Shown here in pieces: positions 8,146 through 17,021 of a stretch of DNA of 64,000 bases (position 1 is the stretch's first letter; every line of letters begins with the position of its first letter). The stretch lies in contig NZVC01000022.1 of NCBI GenBank assembly GCA_002701395.1, positions 295,575 to 359,574 on the forward strand, written 5' to 3'. The stretch is from Maritimibacter sp. GTDB taxonomy: Bacteria; Pseudomonadota; Alphaproteobacteria; Rhodobacterales; Rhodobacteraceae. Under the pieces are notes generated by a model. The model was not told where the DNA came from, did not search any database, and saw only the letters and a list, made by a program, of their open reading frames with translations. A program made the translations under genes and the position numbers.

Positions 8146-8943
8146 CTAGTCGGCCTTGCCGATCTCTGCGCACCAGTGGCGCGGGCCAAGGCCCCGATCC
8201 GGCCCCAGCGCGGTGAACCCGCCATCGACCGGGATGTCACAGCCGGTGATCCACGACGCGGCGTCCGAGCAGGCGAAGACCACGGCGTCCGACACCTCGG
8301 TCATCCGGCCCACCCGGCCCAGCAGCTTGACCTGCGCGCCCGCCTTGTCGGCAATGTCGCGGTCGCCGTCGGTCATGTCTTCCATCGGCGGGGTCCATGT
8401 CCAGCCCGGCGAAACGCTGAGAACGCGGATGCCCTTGGTGCCAAGCTGGACCGCGCCAAGCTTGGTCAGCTGCATCAATGCCGCCTTGCTGACAGAGTAC
8501 GGGCCCCGCGTGTGGTTACCCGACTTGGCCGAGACGCTGCCCATGAACACGATCACGCCGCCCGGCGCCGTCAGATAGGGCCGCGCCTTCTGCATCAGCA
8601 TCGCCGCGCCCACGACGTTGATATTCAACGAGGTCAGCCAGTCCTCGCGCGCCGTGTCCATGCCGTTGTCGAGGTAGGAACAGGCGTTGTGGACCACGAT
8701 GTCCAGCCCGCCGAAGCGGTCCTTGCAGACCTTTAGCGCGGTGTCGATCTGGCCATCCTCGGCAAGGTCCATCCGCTGATACGCCGCGCCCTCGCCCAGT
8801 TCTGCGGCCAGCGACGCGCCCATCTCGTCCTCGATGCCGGTGATCAGCACCTTCGCCCCGGCTTCGTGCAGCCCCGACGCGATCGCGCCACCCAGCCCGT
8901 GCGTGCCCCCGGTGATCAGCGCCGTCTTGCCCGTCAGATCCAT
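8146..8943 (-). CDS. Short-chain dehydrogenase/reductase
   Basis: A 265-residue classical SDR. The cofactor motif TGGTHGLG is at residues 11-18, NAC near 86-88, and the catalytic set is Ser136/138 with YSVSK (Tyr149, Lys153). The C-terminal PVDGG loop is typical. The absence of Arg or Lys just after the glycine-rich motif does not decide NAD versus NADP. It lies 95 bp downstream of patD on the same strand and may oxidise or reduce a product of the polyamine operon. Substrate unknown. Confidence 0.8.
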   Translation of the reverse strand: MDLTGKTALITGGTHGLGGAIASGLHEAGAKVLITGIEDEMGASLAAELGEGAAYQRMDLAEDGQIDTALKVCKDRFGGLDIVVHNACSYLDNGMDTAREDWLTSLNINVVGAAMLMQKARPYLTAPGGVIVFMGSVSAKSGNHTRGPYSVSKAALMQLTKLGAVQLGTKGIRVLSVSPGWTWTPPMEDMTDGDRDIADKAGAQVKLLGRVGRMTEVSDAVVFACSDAASWITGCDIPVDGGFTALGPDRGLGPRHWCAEIGKAD

Positions 8944-9038
8944 ATCGTCCGTCCTGTTCCCTGCGGCCGTTCCGGCCCGCGTTCCGTCCGGCGGCAGACT
9001 GTCGCGTCAGCCCGCCGACCGCAAGGGCGGAACCGACG

Positions 9039-10463
9039 TCAGTGCGCGATCATCACATGACGGGCGACGGTGTAATCTTCCAGCGCGTACATCGACATGT
9101 CCTTGCCATAGCCCGACTGCTTCAGCCCGCCGTGGGGCATCTCGTTCACCAGCATGAAATGCGTGTTCACCCATGTGCAGCCGTATTGCAGCCGCGCCGA
9201 GATATCCAAAGCGCGGCCGATGTCGCCGGTCCAGACCGACGAGGCAAGGCCGTACTGGCTATCGTTCGCCCACTGGACGGCGGTGTCGGCGTCATCGAAC
9301 CGGGTGACCGACACCACGGGGCCGAACACCTCGCGCTGGACGATCTCGTCCTGTTGCAGGGCGCCCGCGACGACAGTCGGGCGATAGTAGAACCCGTTGC
9401 CCGCGTGCAGGTCGCCCCCCGTCGTGATCTCGATGTGCTTCAGCTCGGACGCGCGCTGCACGAAGCTGGCGACGCGGTCACGCTGCCGCTGCGAGATCAG
9501 CGGCGGGATCTCGTTCAGGGTATCGTCGGCGTTGTCGTAGACGATGGACGTCACCGCGCCGGTCAGGTCCGCGACGAGGTTGTCGTAGATCTTCGGCCCG
9601 GCATAGATCCGGCAGGCGGCGGTACAGTCCTGCCCGGCGTTGTAATACCCGAAAGCGCGCAGCCCCTCGACCACGCGGCCCAGATCGGCGTCGTCCATCA
9701 CGATCACCGGGGCCTTGCCGCCCAGTTCCAGATGCGTCCGCTTCACCGACTTCGACGCCGCCTGCAGCACCTTCTTGCCGGTGGCCACGTCGCCCGTGAT
9801 CGACACCATGTCGACCTCTGGGTGGTTGATCAGCGTGTTGCCGACGCTGGCGCCCTGCCCCACAATCACGTTCACCACGCCTTCGGGGAAGATGCCCGCG
9901 ATGATCTCGGCCATCAGCGGCGCGGTCAGCGGCGTCTGTTCGGACGGCTTCATCACCACCGTGTTGCCCCCCGCCAGTGCCGGGGCCAGCTTCCACGCCA
10001 TCATCATCATCGGATAGTTCCACGGCGCGATGGACGCGACGACGCCAATGGGGTCGCGCCGGATCATCGAGGTGTGCCCCTCCATGTATTCGCCCGCGAT
10101 GGGCCCGTGCATGTTGCGCACCGCGCCTGCGAAGAAGCGAAAGCAGTCGGCGACGGCGGGCACCTCTTCGTTGCGGACCTCGTTGATCGGCTTGCCGCAG
10201 TTCAGCGCCTCGAGCTTGGCGAACTCTTCGCTGCGGGCTTCGATGGCGTCGGCCAGCGCCAGCAGCAGGCCCGACCGGTGACCGGGCGTGGTGCGCGCCC
10301 AGCCCACAAAGGCCGCGCGGGCGGCGGCGACGGCGCGGTTCACCTGATCCAGATCGGCCTCGGGCATCTTCACGATGACCTCGCCGGTGCGCGGGTTCAG
10401 GACCTGTTCCTCGGTCTCGGTGCCCGCTTCTTGGGCGCCTCCGATCAGCATCTTGGTCTGCAT
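9039..10463 (-). CDS. patD: Gamma-aminobutyraldehyde dehydrogenase (PatD/YdcW-like)
   Basis: A 474-residue NAD-dependent aldehyde dehydrogenase. It follows E. coli PatD/YdcW nearly block for block: [66 protein letters not shown] and [15 protein letters not shown]. The general base is Glu246 (LELGG) and the nucleophile Cys280. It turns 4-aminobutanal from putrescine into GABA in the cytoplasm. It follows four ydcVUTS-like transporter genes with a 12-bp gap, the same association as in enterobacteria. Reaction assignment is strong by family, though related amino-aldehydes may also be used. Confidence 0.9.
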   Translation of the reverse strand: MQTKMLIGGAQEAGTETEEQVLNPRTGEVIVKMPEADLDQVNRAVAAARAAFVGWARTTPGHRSGLLLALADAIEARSEEFAKLEALNCGKPINEVRNEEVPAVADCFRFFAGAVRNMHGPIAGEYMEGHTSMIRRDPIGVVASIAPWNYPMMMMAWKLAPALAGGNTVVMKPSEQTPLTAPLMAEIIAGIFPEGVVNVIVGQGASVGNTLINHPEVDMVSITGDVATGKKVLQAASKSVKRTHLELGGKAPVIVMDDADLGRVVEGLRAFGYYNAGQDCTAACRIYAGPKIYDNLVADLTGAVTSIVYDNADDTLNEIPPLISQRQRDRVASFVQRASELKHIEITTGGDLHAGNGFYYRPTVVAGALQQDEIVQREVFGPVVSVTRFDDADTAVQWANDSQYGLASSVWTGDIGRALDISARLQYGCTWVNTHFMLVNEMPHGGLKQSGYGKDMSMYALEDYTVARHVMIAH

Positions 10464-10475
10464 GGGTTTCCTCCG

Positions 10476-11282
10476 TTACTTGCCCTGTCCGGCGACGGTG
10501 TCCGTCCCGCGGGTCAGATAATAGGCGCCCAGAATGGGCAGCATGGTGACAAGGACGACGACCATCGCGACCACGTTGGTCACCGGGCGTTCGCGCGGGC
10601 GCACCAGTTCTTCAAGCATCCAGATCGGCAGGGTCTGCTGCTGGCCGGCGGTGAAGGTGGTCACGATCACCTCGTCGAAACTCAGCGCGAAGGCCAGCAT
10701 CCCGCCGACCACCAGCGCCGTGGCGATGTTGGGCAGGATCACGTGGCGCAACGTCTGGAACAGGTTGGCGCCAAGATCCATCGACGCCTCGACAAGGCTG
10801 CCGCTGGTGCGGCGGAACCGGGCGACGGCGTTGTTGTAGACGATGACGACGCAGAAGGTCGCGTGGCCCAGCACGATGGTCCATGTGCTGAACGGAATGT
10901 CCGCGATCGAGAACGCCGAACGCAGCGCGATGCCGGTCACGACGCCGGGCAGCGCGAAGGGAAGGATCACAAGAAGCGAGATCGTCTCGCGCCCGAAGAA
11001 CCGCGTGCGGCTGACGGCGGCGGCGCACAGCGACCCGAGGATCAGCGCGATCACCGTCGAGATCGAGGCGACCTTCACCGACAGCGCCAGCGCCTCCCAC
11101 ACGTCGGGGCGGTTCCACGTCACCGCGAACCACTTCAGCGTCAGGCCGGGCGGCGGCCACTGAAAGGATTTTTCTTCGGTCGTGAAGGCATAGGCGAAGA
11201 TCAGTAGGATCGGCAGGTGCAGGAACAAAAGCCCCGCGGCGGCGGCGATCTTCAGGCCAAGGGGCGCGCGGTCAGAGTGCAT
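10476..11282 (-). CDS. ydcV: Polyamine-type ABC transporter permease (YdcV/PotC-like)
   Basis: A 268-residue permease with six predicted membrane spans. The binding-protein-dependent transport (EAA) loop lies around [23 protein letters not shown], which contacts the ATPase. N-terminal [22 protein letters not shown] resembles PotC/YdcV. It overlaps the upstream permease stop by 11 bases, so translation is coupled. It forms the inner-membrane channel with the 11272-12219 product. Confidence 0.88.
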   Translation of the reverse strand: MHSDRAPLGLKIAAAAGLLFLHLPILLIFAYAFTTEEKSFQWPPPGLTLKWFAVTWNRPDVWEALALSVKVASISTVIALILGSLCAAAVSRTRFFGRETISLLVILPFALPGVVTGIALRSAFSIADIPFSTWTIVLGHATFCVVIVYNNAVARFRRTSGSLVEASMDLGANLFQTLRHVILPNIATALVVGGMLAFALSFDEVIVTTFTAGQQQTLPIWMLEELVRPRERPVTNVVAMVVVLVTMLPILGAYYLTRGTDTVAGQGK

Positions 11283-12219
11283 CGAACGCCCCCATCCGCC
11301 GGGCGATGTACAGGTACAGCCCCATGATCACGATGGGCACCACCGCGAAGGCGGCGGCCAGCGGGATGTTCCCCGCGATGCCCTGATGCTGGTACACCGC
11401 CTGCCCGATGAACAGCCTTGAGGTGCCGATGATCTGCGGGATGATATAATCGCCCAAGGTCAGCGAGAAGGTAAAGATCGACCCCGCCACGATCCCCGGC
11501 AGGGCCAAGGGAAACAGGACGTGCCGGAAGGTCTGCCCGGGCCGCGCGCCAAGGTCGCCCGACGCTTCCAGCATCGAGGCCGGAACCCGTTCCAGCGCGG
11601 CCTGCGTCGGCAGGATCATGAACGGCATCCAGACGTAAACGAAGACGACGAAGGTGCCCGTCGTGCTGACCGACAGGGAATTGCCGCCGACCACCGGCAG
11701 CGACAAGTAGGCGTCCAGCAGCCAGCTTAGGTGCAGGCCCTCCAGCGCCCATGTCAGGATGCCTTCCTTCGCAAGGATCAGCTTCCACGCGTAGATCTTT
11801 ACCAGATAGCTCGACCACAGCGGCATCATGATCCCAAGGTAGAACACCGCCCGCCACCGGCCCTTCGCATAGCGCGCGGCGTAATAGGCGATGGGGAACG
11901 CGATCACCGCCGAAGCCAGCGTGGTACAGGCCGCCATCGTGACGGTCCGGACGATGATGTCGAAGTTGGCGGGCGTGAACAGCTCGGCATAGGTCCGCAG
12001 CGTGAACTCGTAGTTGATCAGCCCGCTGAAGTGATCGATCGAGAAGAAGCTTTGCAGCAGCAGCGCGAACAGCGACCCAAGATAGATAATCCCCAGCCAC
12101 AGCACCGGCGGCAGCAACAGCAGCACCAACAGCAGCGTCGGACGCCGCCACAGCGTGTCCGACAGCCGCATCGCGACCCCGTCACGGCGCGGCAGATCGG
12201 TGGTGGACGCGACGCTCAT
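11272..12219 (-). CDS. ydcU: Polyamine-type ABC transporter permease (YdcU/PotB-like)
   Basis: A 315-residue permease starting at ATG 12219, which overlaps the ATPase stop by four bases (ATGA). The first membrane span is [31 protein letters not shown]. The EAA-type loop [31 protein letters not shown] sits before the last helices. The PotB-like layout places it with YdcV as the heterodimeric channel for the YdcS ligand. A longer reading from 12258 adds a non-membrane tail inside the ATPase gene and was rejected. Confidence 0.87.
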   Translation of the reverse strand: MSVASTTDLPRRDGVAMRLSDTLWRRPTLLLVLLLLPPVLWLGIIYLGSLFALLLQSFFSIDHFSGLINYEFTLRTYAELFTPANFDIIVRTVTMAACTTLASAVIAFPIAYYAARYAKGRWRAVFYLGIMMPLWSSYLVKIYAWKLILAKEGILTWALEGLHLSWLLDAYLSLPVVGGNSLSVSTTGTFVVFVYVWMPFMILPTQAALERVPASMLEASGDLGARPGQTFRHVLFPLALPGIVAGSIFTFSLTLGDYIIPQIIGTSRLFIGQAVYQHQGIAGNIPLAAAFAVVPIVIMGLYLYIARRMGAFDAL

Positions 12220-13202
12220 GCCTTGCCCCGCATCAGGTGCAGGTCGCCCTCGGCCCATGTCAGCGCGACGGTATCGCCCACCGCCGGGCGCGGCGCGTCC
12301 TGCGGCAGCAGCGCCGTCATCCGCGTGCCGTCCGCCAATAGCGAGACGCGCGTGCTGAGACCAAGAAAACTAAGCCCGGTGACGGTCGCCGTCAGCGGCC
12401 CGGTCTCCGCCAGCCGCACCCGCTCGGGCCGGATCGCCGCCGTCACCTCGTGGCCGGTCAGCCGCGCCACCGTTTCCGGGGGCAGCACGTTGGAGGAGCC
12501 CACGAAATCGGCCACGAAGGGCACCTCGGGGCGGAAATAGATGTCTTCGGGCGCACCGACCTGAATGATCCGGCCCTCGTTGAAGACGGCGACGCGGTCG
12601 GCCATCGACAGCGCCTCGCCCTGATCGTGGGTGACGAAGACGAAGGTGATGCCCAGTTGGCGCTGCAGGCCCTTTAGCTCCTCTTGCATCTGTTCGCGCA
12701 GTTTCAGGTCCAGCGCGCCCAGCGGTTCGTCCAGCAGCAGCACGCGCGGCTTGTTCACCAGCGCCCGCGCCAGCGCCACGCGCTGCCGCTGGCCGCCGGA
12801 CAGCTCGGACGGTCGGCGGGTGCCATAGCCTGAAAGCCGCACCATCTCCAAAGCCTGCTCCGCGGCCCGATGACGCGCCTTGCGCCCCTGCCCGGCGATC
12901 ATCAGACCATAAGCCACGTTGTCGATGACGTTCAGGTGCGGGAACAGCGCATAGTCCTGAAACACCGTGTTGACGTGCCGCTTGTATGGCGGCAGGTCGG
13001 CCACCTGTTCGCCGAAGATGGCGATCTTGCCCGAGGTCGGGCGCTCGAACCCGGCGATCAGGCGCAGGCAGGTGGTCTTGCCCGACCCCGACGGCCCCAG
13101 CATGGCGAAGAACTCGCCCTCGGGGATATCAAGGCTGACGCCATCCACCGCCTTCACCTCGCCGAAGTGGCGCGAGACGTGGTCGAAATTCACGGCTGAC
13201 AT
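12216..13202 (-). CDS. ydcT: Polyamine-type ABC transporter ATPase (YdcT/PotA-like)
   Basis: A 328-residue ATPase. Walker A is GPSGSGKTT, the signature LSGGQRQR, and Walker B VLLLDEPLGALD followed by the switch region VTHDQGEAL. After the nucleotide-binding domain (about 1-235) comes a TOBE-type beta domain (about 265-325), typical of the PotA/MalK class. It energises import by YdcU/YdcV. A short hairpin at 13229-13248 separates it from the binding-protein gene upstream, compatible with lower expression than YdcS. Confidence 0.9.
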   Translation of the reverse strand: MSAVNFDHVSRHFGEVKAVDGVSLDIPEGEFFAMLGPSGSGKTTCLRLIAGFERPTSGKIAIFGEQVADLPPYKRHVNTVFQDYALFPHLNVIDNVAYGLMIAGQGRKARHRAAEQALEMVRLSGYGTRRPSELSGGQRQRVALARALVNKPRVLLLDEPLGALDLKLREQMQEELKGLQRQLGITFVFVTHDQGEALSMADRVAVFNEGRIIQVGAPEDIYFRPEVPFVADFVGSSNVLPPETVARLTGHEVTAAIRPERVRLAETGPLTATVTGLSFLGLSTRVSLLADGTRMTALLPQDAPRPAVGDTVALTWAEGDLHLMRGKA

Positions 13203-13228
13203 GAACGTATTCCGGTCCTTGCCCGTGC

Positions 13229-13248
13229 CGCCCCACGCAAGCGGGGCG
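13229..13248. terminator. Small hairpin between ydcS and ydcT
   Basis: Arms CGCCCC (13229-13234) and GGGGCG (13243-13248) enclose an 8-base loop in the 68-bp gap after ydcS. No T-tract follows. It may stabilise the ydcS message or attenuate downstream genes; function inferred. Confidence 0.4.
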
Positions 13249-13270
13249 ACACGAGAGAGAGGTCAGGCGA

Positions 13271-14428
13271 TCAGCGGCCGCCGATCACGCCGATATAGTC
13301 GGACACCCAGCGGTAATAGGGCACGCATTCGTCCTGGCTTTCGCAGTTGGCGACGGGGGTCTTCCAGAACCGGATCTTGTCGAACTGGTCCAGACCGTTG
13401 GCGTCGCAGCCTTCCTGCGTCTGCATCCCGCGCCCGTCGGAACAGGCGGCAGGCACCGACGGCACCGCGCCGAACCAGACCGACAGGTCCGATTGCAGGT
13501 TGGATGCCAACTGGTGCTCGAACCACATGTAGGCGCAGTTCGGATGCTCTGAATCCGCGTGCAGCATGGTGGTGTCGGCCCAGCCCGTCGCGCCCTCTTG
13601 CGGGATGACGGACGCCACCGGCACGCCATCCGCCTGCAGCAGGTTGACCTGGAACGGCCAAGACCCCGAGGCGGCCATGCCTTCGTTCTTGAAGTCGTCG
13701 ATCTGGATGAAAGCATCATGCCAGTAACGGCTGACCAGCCCGCGCTGGACGCGCAGCAGGTCAAGCGCCGCGTTGTACTGGTCCTGCGTCAGTTCATACG
13801 GATCGGTGATGCCCAGATCCGGCTGGTGGTACATCAGGTACATCGCGGCGTCTGCGATGTGGATCGGGCCGTCATAGGCCTGCACCCGCCCCGCGTTGCT
13901 TTCCCCGTCGCCCAGTGTCGTTTCCTCGAATACCACGTTCCACGACGTCGGCGCCTCGGCGAAGTCCTCGGTGTTGTACATCAACACGTTCGGACCCCAC
14001 ATATACGGCACGCCATAGTGGGTGCCGTCCACCGTGTGCCACGGCGCATCCTTCAGCCGGTCGTCCACCGTGCTCCACGACGGCACGAGATCGACGTTGA
14101 TCGGCTGAACCCGGTTCCCCGCGATCATCCGTAGCGACGCGTCGCCCGACGCGGTGACAAGGTCGAACCCGCCTTCGTTCATCAGCGCGACCATCTCGTC
14201 CGAGGTGTTCGCCGTCTTGACCGAGACCATGCAGCCTGTCGCTTCCTCGAACCCGGTGACCCAGTCGAAGTTCGGGTCGGTCTCGCCCCGTTCGACATAG
14301 CCGGCCCATGCGACGATCGACAGCGCGCCCTCGCCTTCGCCGATCTCGGTCATCTGCGCCAGCGACGCCGTGGCGACGGAACCGGCGGCGATCGAGGTCA
14401 CGACGGCGGTTATGAAATTCGTCTTCAT
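13271..14428 (-). CDS. ydcS: Periplasmic binding protein YdcS-like (polyamine/putrescine uptake)
   Basis: A 385-residue extracellular solute-binding protein. It starts at ATG 14428 with AGGGAGA 6 bases upstream and has a signal peptide ending SLAQ. The mature chain matches E. coli YdcS: AWAGYVERGETDPNFDWVTGFEEATGC, VKTANTSDEMVALMNEGGFDLVTASGDASLR, NAGRVQAYDGPIHIADAA, RYWHDAFIQIDDFKNEG and PYYRWVSDYIGVIGGR. It delivers ligand to YdcUVT and heads the operon ydcS-T-U-V-patD-(SDR). An in-frame extension to 14569 lacks a signal peptide and was rejected. Putrescine as ligand follows from gene context. Confidence 0.9.
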   Translation of the reverse strand: MKTNFITAVVTSIAAGSVATASLAQMTEIGEGEGALSIVAWAGYVERGETDPNFDWVTGFEEATGCMVSVKTANTSDEMVALMNEGGFDLVTASGDASLRMIAGNRVQPINVDLVPSWSTVDDRLKDAPWHTVDGTHYGVPYMWGPNVLMYNTEDFAEAPTSWNVVFEETTLGDGESNAGRVQAYDGPIHIADAAMYLMYHQPDLGITDPYELTQDQYNAALDLLRVQRGLVSRYWHDAFIQIDDFKNEGMAASGSWPFQVNLLQADGVPVASVIPQEGATGWADTTMLHADSEHPNCAYMWFEHQLASNLQSDLSVWFGAVPSVPAACSDGRGMQTQEGCDANGLDQFDKIRFWKTPVANCESQDECVPYYRWVSDYIGVIGGR

Positions 14429-14601
14429 TGCGATCTCCCTGCGGGTGGCCGCGACGGCCCGGCGCCCGCGCAACAAAGCGCGGCCGGGTGTCTTCGGCAG
14501 CCCAGTACAATTGGTGTGATCCTCGGCGGCGGACGCCGGGGCGTGATCCGGAAGCGTTGGTTTTTCCACCCTGCCGGGCGCGCTTCATCCGTCACAGGAA
14601 A

Positions 14602-14663
14602 ACTATGCGGGCGGCATTCTGCGTTCGCAAATTCAATATTCAGAAAGATGCGTTCGGAAATTC
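14602..14663 (-). promoter_or_regulatory. Putative ydcS promoter with paired direct-repeat operator
   Basis: On the minus strand TTGCGA (14625-14630) and CATAGT (14602-14607) are 17 bases apart, a credible -35/-10 pair about 175 bases ahead of ydcS. On the plus strand the 15-mers at 14620-14634 and 14649-14663 (TGCGTTCGsAAATTC) agree at 14 of 15 positions and are 29 bp apart. The inner copy covers the -35, so the bound protein could repress or activate. The regulator is unknown; the LysR gene just upstream is one candidate. Confidence 0.5.
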
Positions 14664-14679
14664 CGATAGCTCGGGCCTG

Positions 14680-15594
14680 TCAAAGCCGCAGGTGCTTGCC
14701 CGTTTGCCCCATCCGCGCAAGCGAGATGAAATCGCGCACCGCCGCCGACAGCGGCAGGCCCCGCCGCCACACCACGCCGACCTGCACGATGGGCAGCGCC
14801 CCCGATACGTCTCGGCTTTCGATCCGGTCGCCGTCCAGCGACCACGGGCGATAGACAAGATCCGGCAACAGCGCCACGCCGGCGCCGGTGGCGACCAGAC
14901 TGCGCACCGCCTCGACGCTGCGGGTCCGAAACGCGATTTGCGGGCGCTGACCGAAGGCGGACAGCAGCTTGACCGCTTCCTCCTCCATCTCGTCGACGTT
15001 CAGCATGATCAGCGGTTCGCGCGCCACGTCGTCCAGCCCGATGCTTTCGCGCCCCGCCAGCTTGTGTTCCAGCGGCAGCCACAGGCGGAAGGCCGACACG
15101 TCGAGAATCTCGGATTGCAGCGCCATCCGGTCGCGCAGGTTCGAAATCACCATGACCGCCACGTCCAGTTCACCGCCGACCAGCAGGTGTTCAAGGTATT
15201 CGCCGCTGTCCTCCAGTGCCGAGACGGCGACCGAGGGGTTCATCCGCCGATACCGCGCCAACAGGTCCGACATCACGTAGCCCGCCATCAGCGAGGTCAC
15301 CCCGATGTTCAGCCGCCCCGAGGTCGTGCCCGGCGGTCGCTTGAACGCCCGCCGCGCGCCCGACACGTCGGACAGGATCTTCGTCGCGTGGCGCAGGAAC
15401 TGGTGGCCGCTATGGGTGATCGTCAGCCCGCGCGCGTGCCGGTCGAACAGGGTCACGCCAAGGTCGGCTTCAAGGTTCTTCAGCGCCTCGGTCACCGCCG
15501 ACTGCGAGATCGACAGCGACTGCGCCGCGCCGATGACGGACCCGGCATTGGCGACCGCTACGAAATAGCGCAACTGCTTGAGCGTGAAGGACAT
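14680..15594 (-). CDS. LysR-family transcriptional regulator
   Basis: A 304-residue LTTR starting at ATG 15594 (MSFTLKQLRYFVAVANAGSV). A winged helix-turn-helix (about residues 3-60; IGAAQSLSISQSAVTEALKNLEADLG) is followed by a two-lobed effector domain (about 90-295). It is divergent from the creatininase operon across 147 bp, the classical arrangement for an activator of that operon and repressor of itself. A longer in-frame reading to 16494 only shadows the creatininase gene. Effector unknown. Confidence 0.88.
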   Translation of the reverse strand: MSFTLKQLRYFVAVANAGSVIGAAQSLSISQSAVTEALKNLEADLGVTLFDRHARGLTITHSGHQFLRHATKILSDVSGARRAFKRPPGTTSGRLNIGVTSLMAGYVMSDLLARYRRMNPSVAVSALEDSGEYLEHLLVGGELDVAVMVISNLRDRMALQSEILDVSAFRLWLPLEHKLAGRESIGLDDVAREPLIMLNVDEMEEEAVKLLSAFGQRPQIAFRTRSVEAVRSLVATGAGVALLPDLVYRPWSLDGDRIESRDVSGALPIVQVGVVWRRGLPLSAAVRDFISLARMGQTGKHLRL

Positions 15595-15741
15595 GCGGTG
15601 CGGCTCCTGCCCGGACGATGCCCCGCAGACTATGCCCAGGCGCGGGCCGCCCACAAGCGGGCTGCACGGGCATGTATTGACTCGGGGCGGCGGGGCTGCG
15701 AACCAATAGGCGCACAATTGTTCGCATATGGAACTTTTCTC

Positions 15742-16521
15742 ATGCTCTGGCAGGACCTCAAACACCGGGATTTCGCAAACGGCGCACTGGCCGACGCGGT
15801 GGCGCTGGTGCCCTGCGGCGCCACGGAACAGCACGGGCCGCACCTGCCGCTGGGCACCGACACCTTCCTGTCCGAGGCGGTGGCGACCAAGGCCGTGGCG
15901 CAGGTGAAGACCGCGACGGTGGTGCAGTTTCCGACCCTCGACCTGACCGCCTCGCGCGAGCATCACGACTATGCCGGGTCGGTCTGGATCGAACCCGAGG
16001 AACTGGTCATTCAACTGATGGCCATCGGCCGCGCGGTGACGCAGGCCGGGATGCGGCGGATCGTGTTCATCAACGGCCACGGCGGAAACATCCCCGCGTT
16101 GCAGATCGCGTGCCGCCGCCTGCGGATCGAGCATGGTCTGTTCGCCGTCGCCGCCGGGTGGATGACCCCCGGAATGCCCCGCGTCCCGGCAGAGCTGAAG
16201 TACCCCGACGACGTGCACGCCGGCTTCATGGAGACCGCGGCAATGCTGCATGTCCGGCCCGACCTTGTCGACATGTCCGCCGCCGCCGATTTCGTCCCCG
16301 CCGCACGCGCGGTGGCCGAGGCGAACACGCATCTGCGGCTGATCGGCCCGATCACCACCGGCTGGACCGCCCGCGACCTGACCCCCGACGGCGCATCCGG
16401 CAACGCCGCCGCCGCCACGCCCGAGGCGGGCAAGGTGATCGTCGAAACCTGCGCGACGGCCTTTGCCGAGATGCTGGACGAGATCGCGGCGCACCAGCCC
16501 GGCTTTCCGCCCGCCACTTGA
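15742..16521 (+). CDS. Creatininase-family amidohydrolase
   Basis: A 259-residue metal-dependent amidohydrolase starting at ATG 15742. Family motifs are clear: GATEQHGPHLPLGTD (Glu, His and Asp metal ligands), SREHHDYAGSVWI, FINGHGGN and HAGFMETAAML. The family hydrolyses cyclic amides or related bonds (creatinine, and others such as the MftE peptide substrate), so the exact substrate is open. It is first in a plus-strand operon with AllA-like, HyuA-like and HyuB genes, whose families also act on ureido or hydantoin compounds. A much longer ORF reading back to 14428 is antisense to LysR and not real. Confidence 0.88.
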   Translation: MLWQDLKHRDFANGALADAVALVPCGATEQHGPHLPLGTDTFLSEAVATKAVAQVKTATVVQFPTLDLTASREHHDYAGSVWIEPEELVIQLMAIGRAVTQAGMRRIVFINGHGGNIPALQIACRRLRIEHGLFAVAAGWMTPGMPRVPAELKYPDDVHAGFMETAAMLHVRPDLVDMSAAADFVPAARAVAEANTHLRLIGPITTGWTARDLTPDGASGNAAAATPEAGKVIVETCATAFAEMLDEIAAHQPGFPPAT

Positions 16522-16529
16522 GGCCTGAC

Positions 16530-17021
16530 ATGAAGATCGAAGCCCAACCTCTTGATCCCGAGACTTTCAAGCCATTCGGCGAGGTCGTCCAACCCGGCCT
16601 TGGCGCGGTAAAGACGATCCGGGACGGCACGGTCCGTCTAAGCCGACCCGAGGCCGCGCTTCGCCACGAGGCAGCCGCCGAAACCGCCGCGGTCGAGTTC
16701 TACGAATGCGCCGCCACCGACGCCCCGCTGGTCGCCACGAAGGTGGAACATCACCCGCATTCCATGCAGCTGTTCGCGCCGATGCAATCTGCGCGCTGGC
16801 TGGTGGTGGTCTGGCCCGGGGGGTTGGAATCGACCCCCGCCGCCTTCGTCGCACAGCCGGATCAGGCGATCCTGTACCACCCCGGCATCTGGCACCACGG
16901 CATCGTCGCGCTGGATCGTCCGGCGCAGTTCATCTCGTGGATGTGGCGCACCGGCGGGCCGACCGACACCGTGTTCGCCGACCTGCCCGCGCCGGTCTCG
17001 ATCGACTGGCCCGCCGCATGA
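16530..17021 (+). CDS. Ureidoglycolate lyase (AllA) family protein
   Basis: A 163-residue cupin-fold protein of the ureidoglycolate lyase family. Typical motifs are VEHHPHSMQLFAPM and AILYHPGIWHHGIVAL. AllA releases urea from ureidoglycolate in the last step of allantoin breakdown; no allantoinase or allantoicase is nearby, so the true substrate may be another ureido acid. It begins 8 bp after the creatininase stop and its stop overlaps the next start (ATGA), showing one tightly coupled operon. Upstream ORF extension to 16110 is spurious. Confidence 0.82.
   Translation: MKIEAQPLDPETFKPFGEVVQPGLGAVKTIRDGTVRLSRPEAALRHEAAAETAAVEFYECAATDAPLVATKVEHHPHSMQLFAPMQSARWLVVVWPGGLESTPAAFVAQPDQAILYHPGIWHHGIVALDRPAQFISWMWRTGGPTDTVFADLPAPVSIDWPAA

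Noticed and set aside
9042-11207. A 721-residue plus-strand ORF opposite patD and ydcV
   Set aside because: Rich in His, Arg and Gln with no domain motif; a typical shadow ORF of high-G+C coding DNA.
14428-16521. A 697-residue plus-strand ORF covering the LysR and creatininase genes
   Set aside because: Only the last 259 residues have protein character (creatininase); the rest is the low-complexity Arg/His-rich complement of the LysR gene. The real start is ATG 15742.
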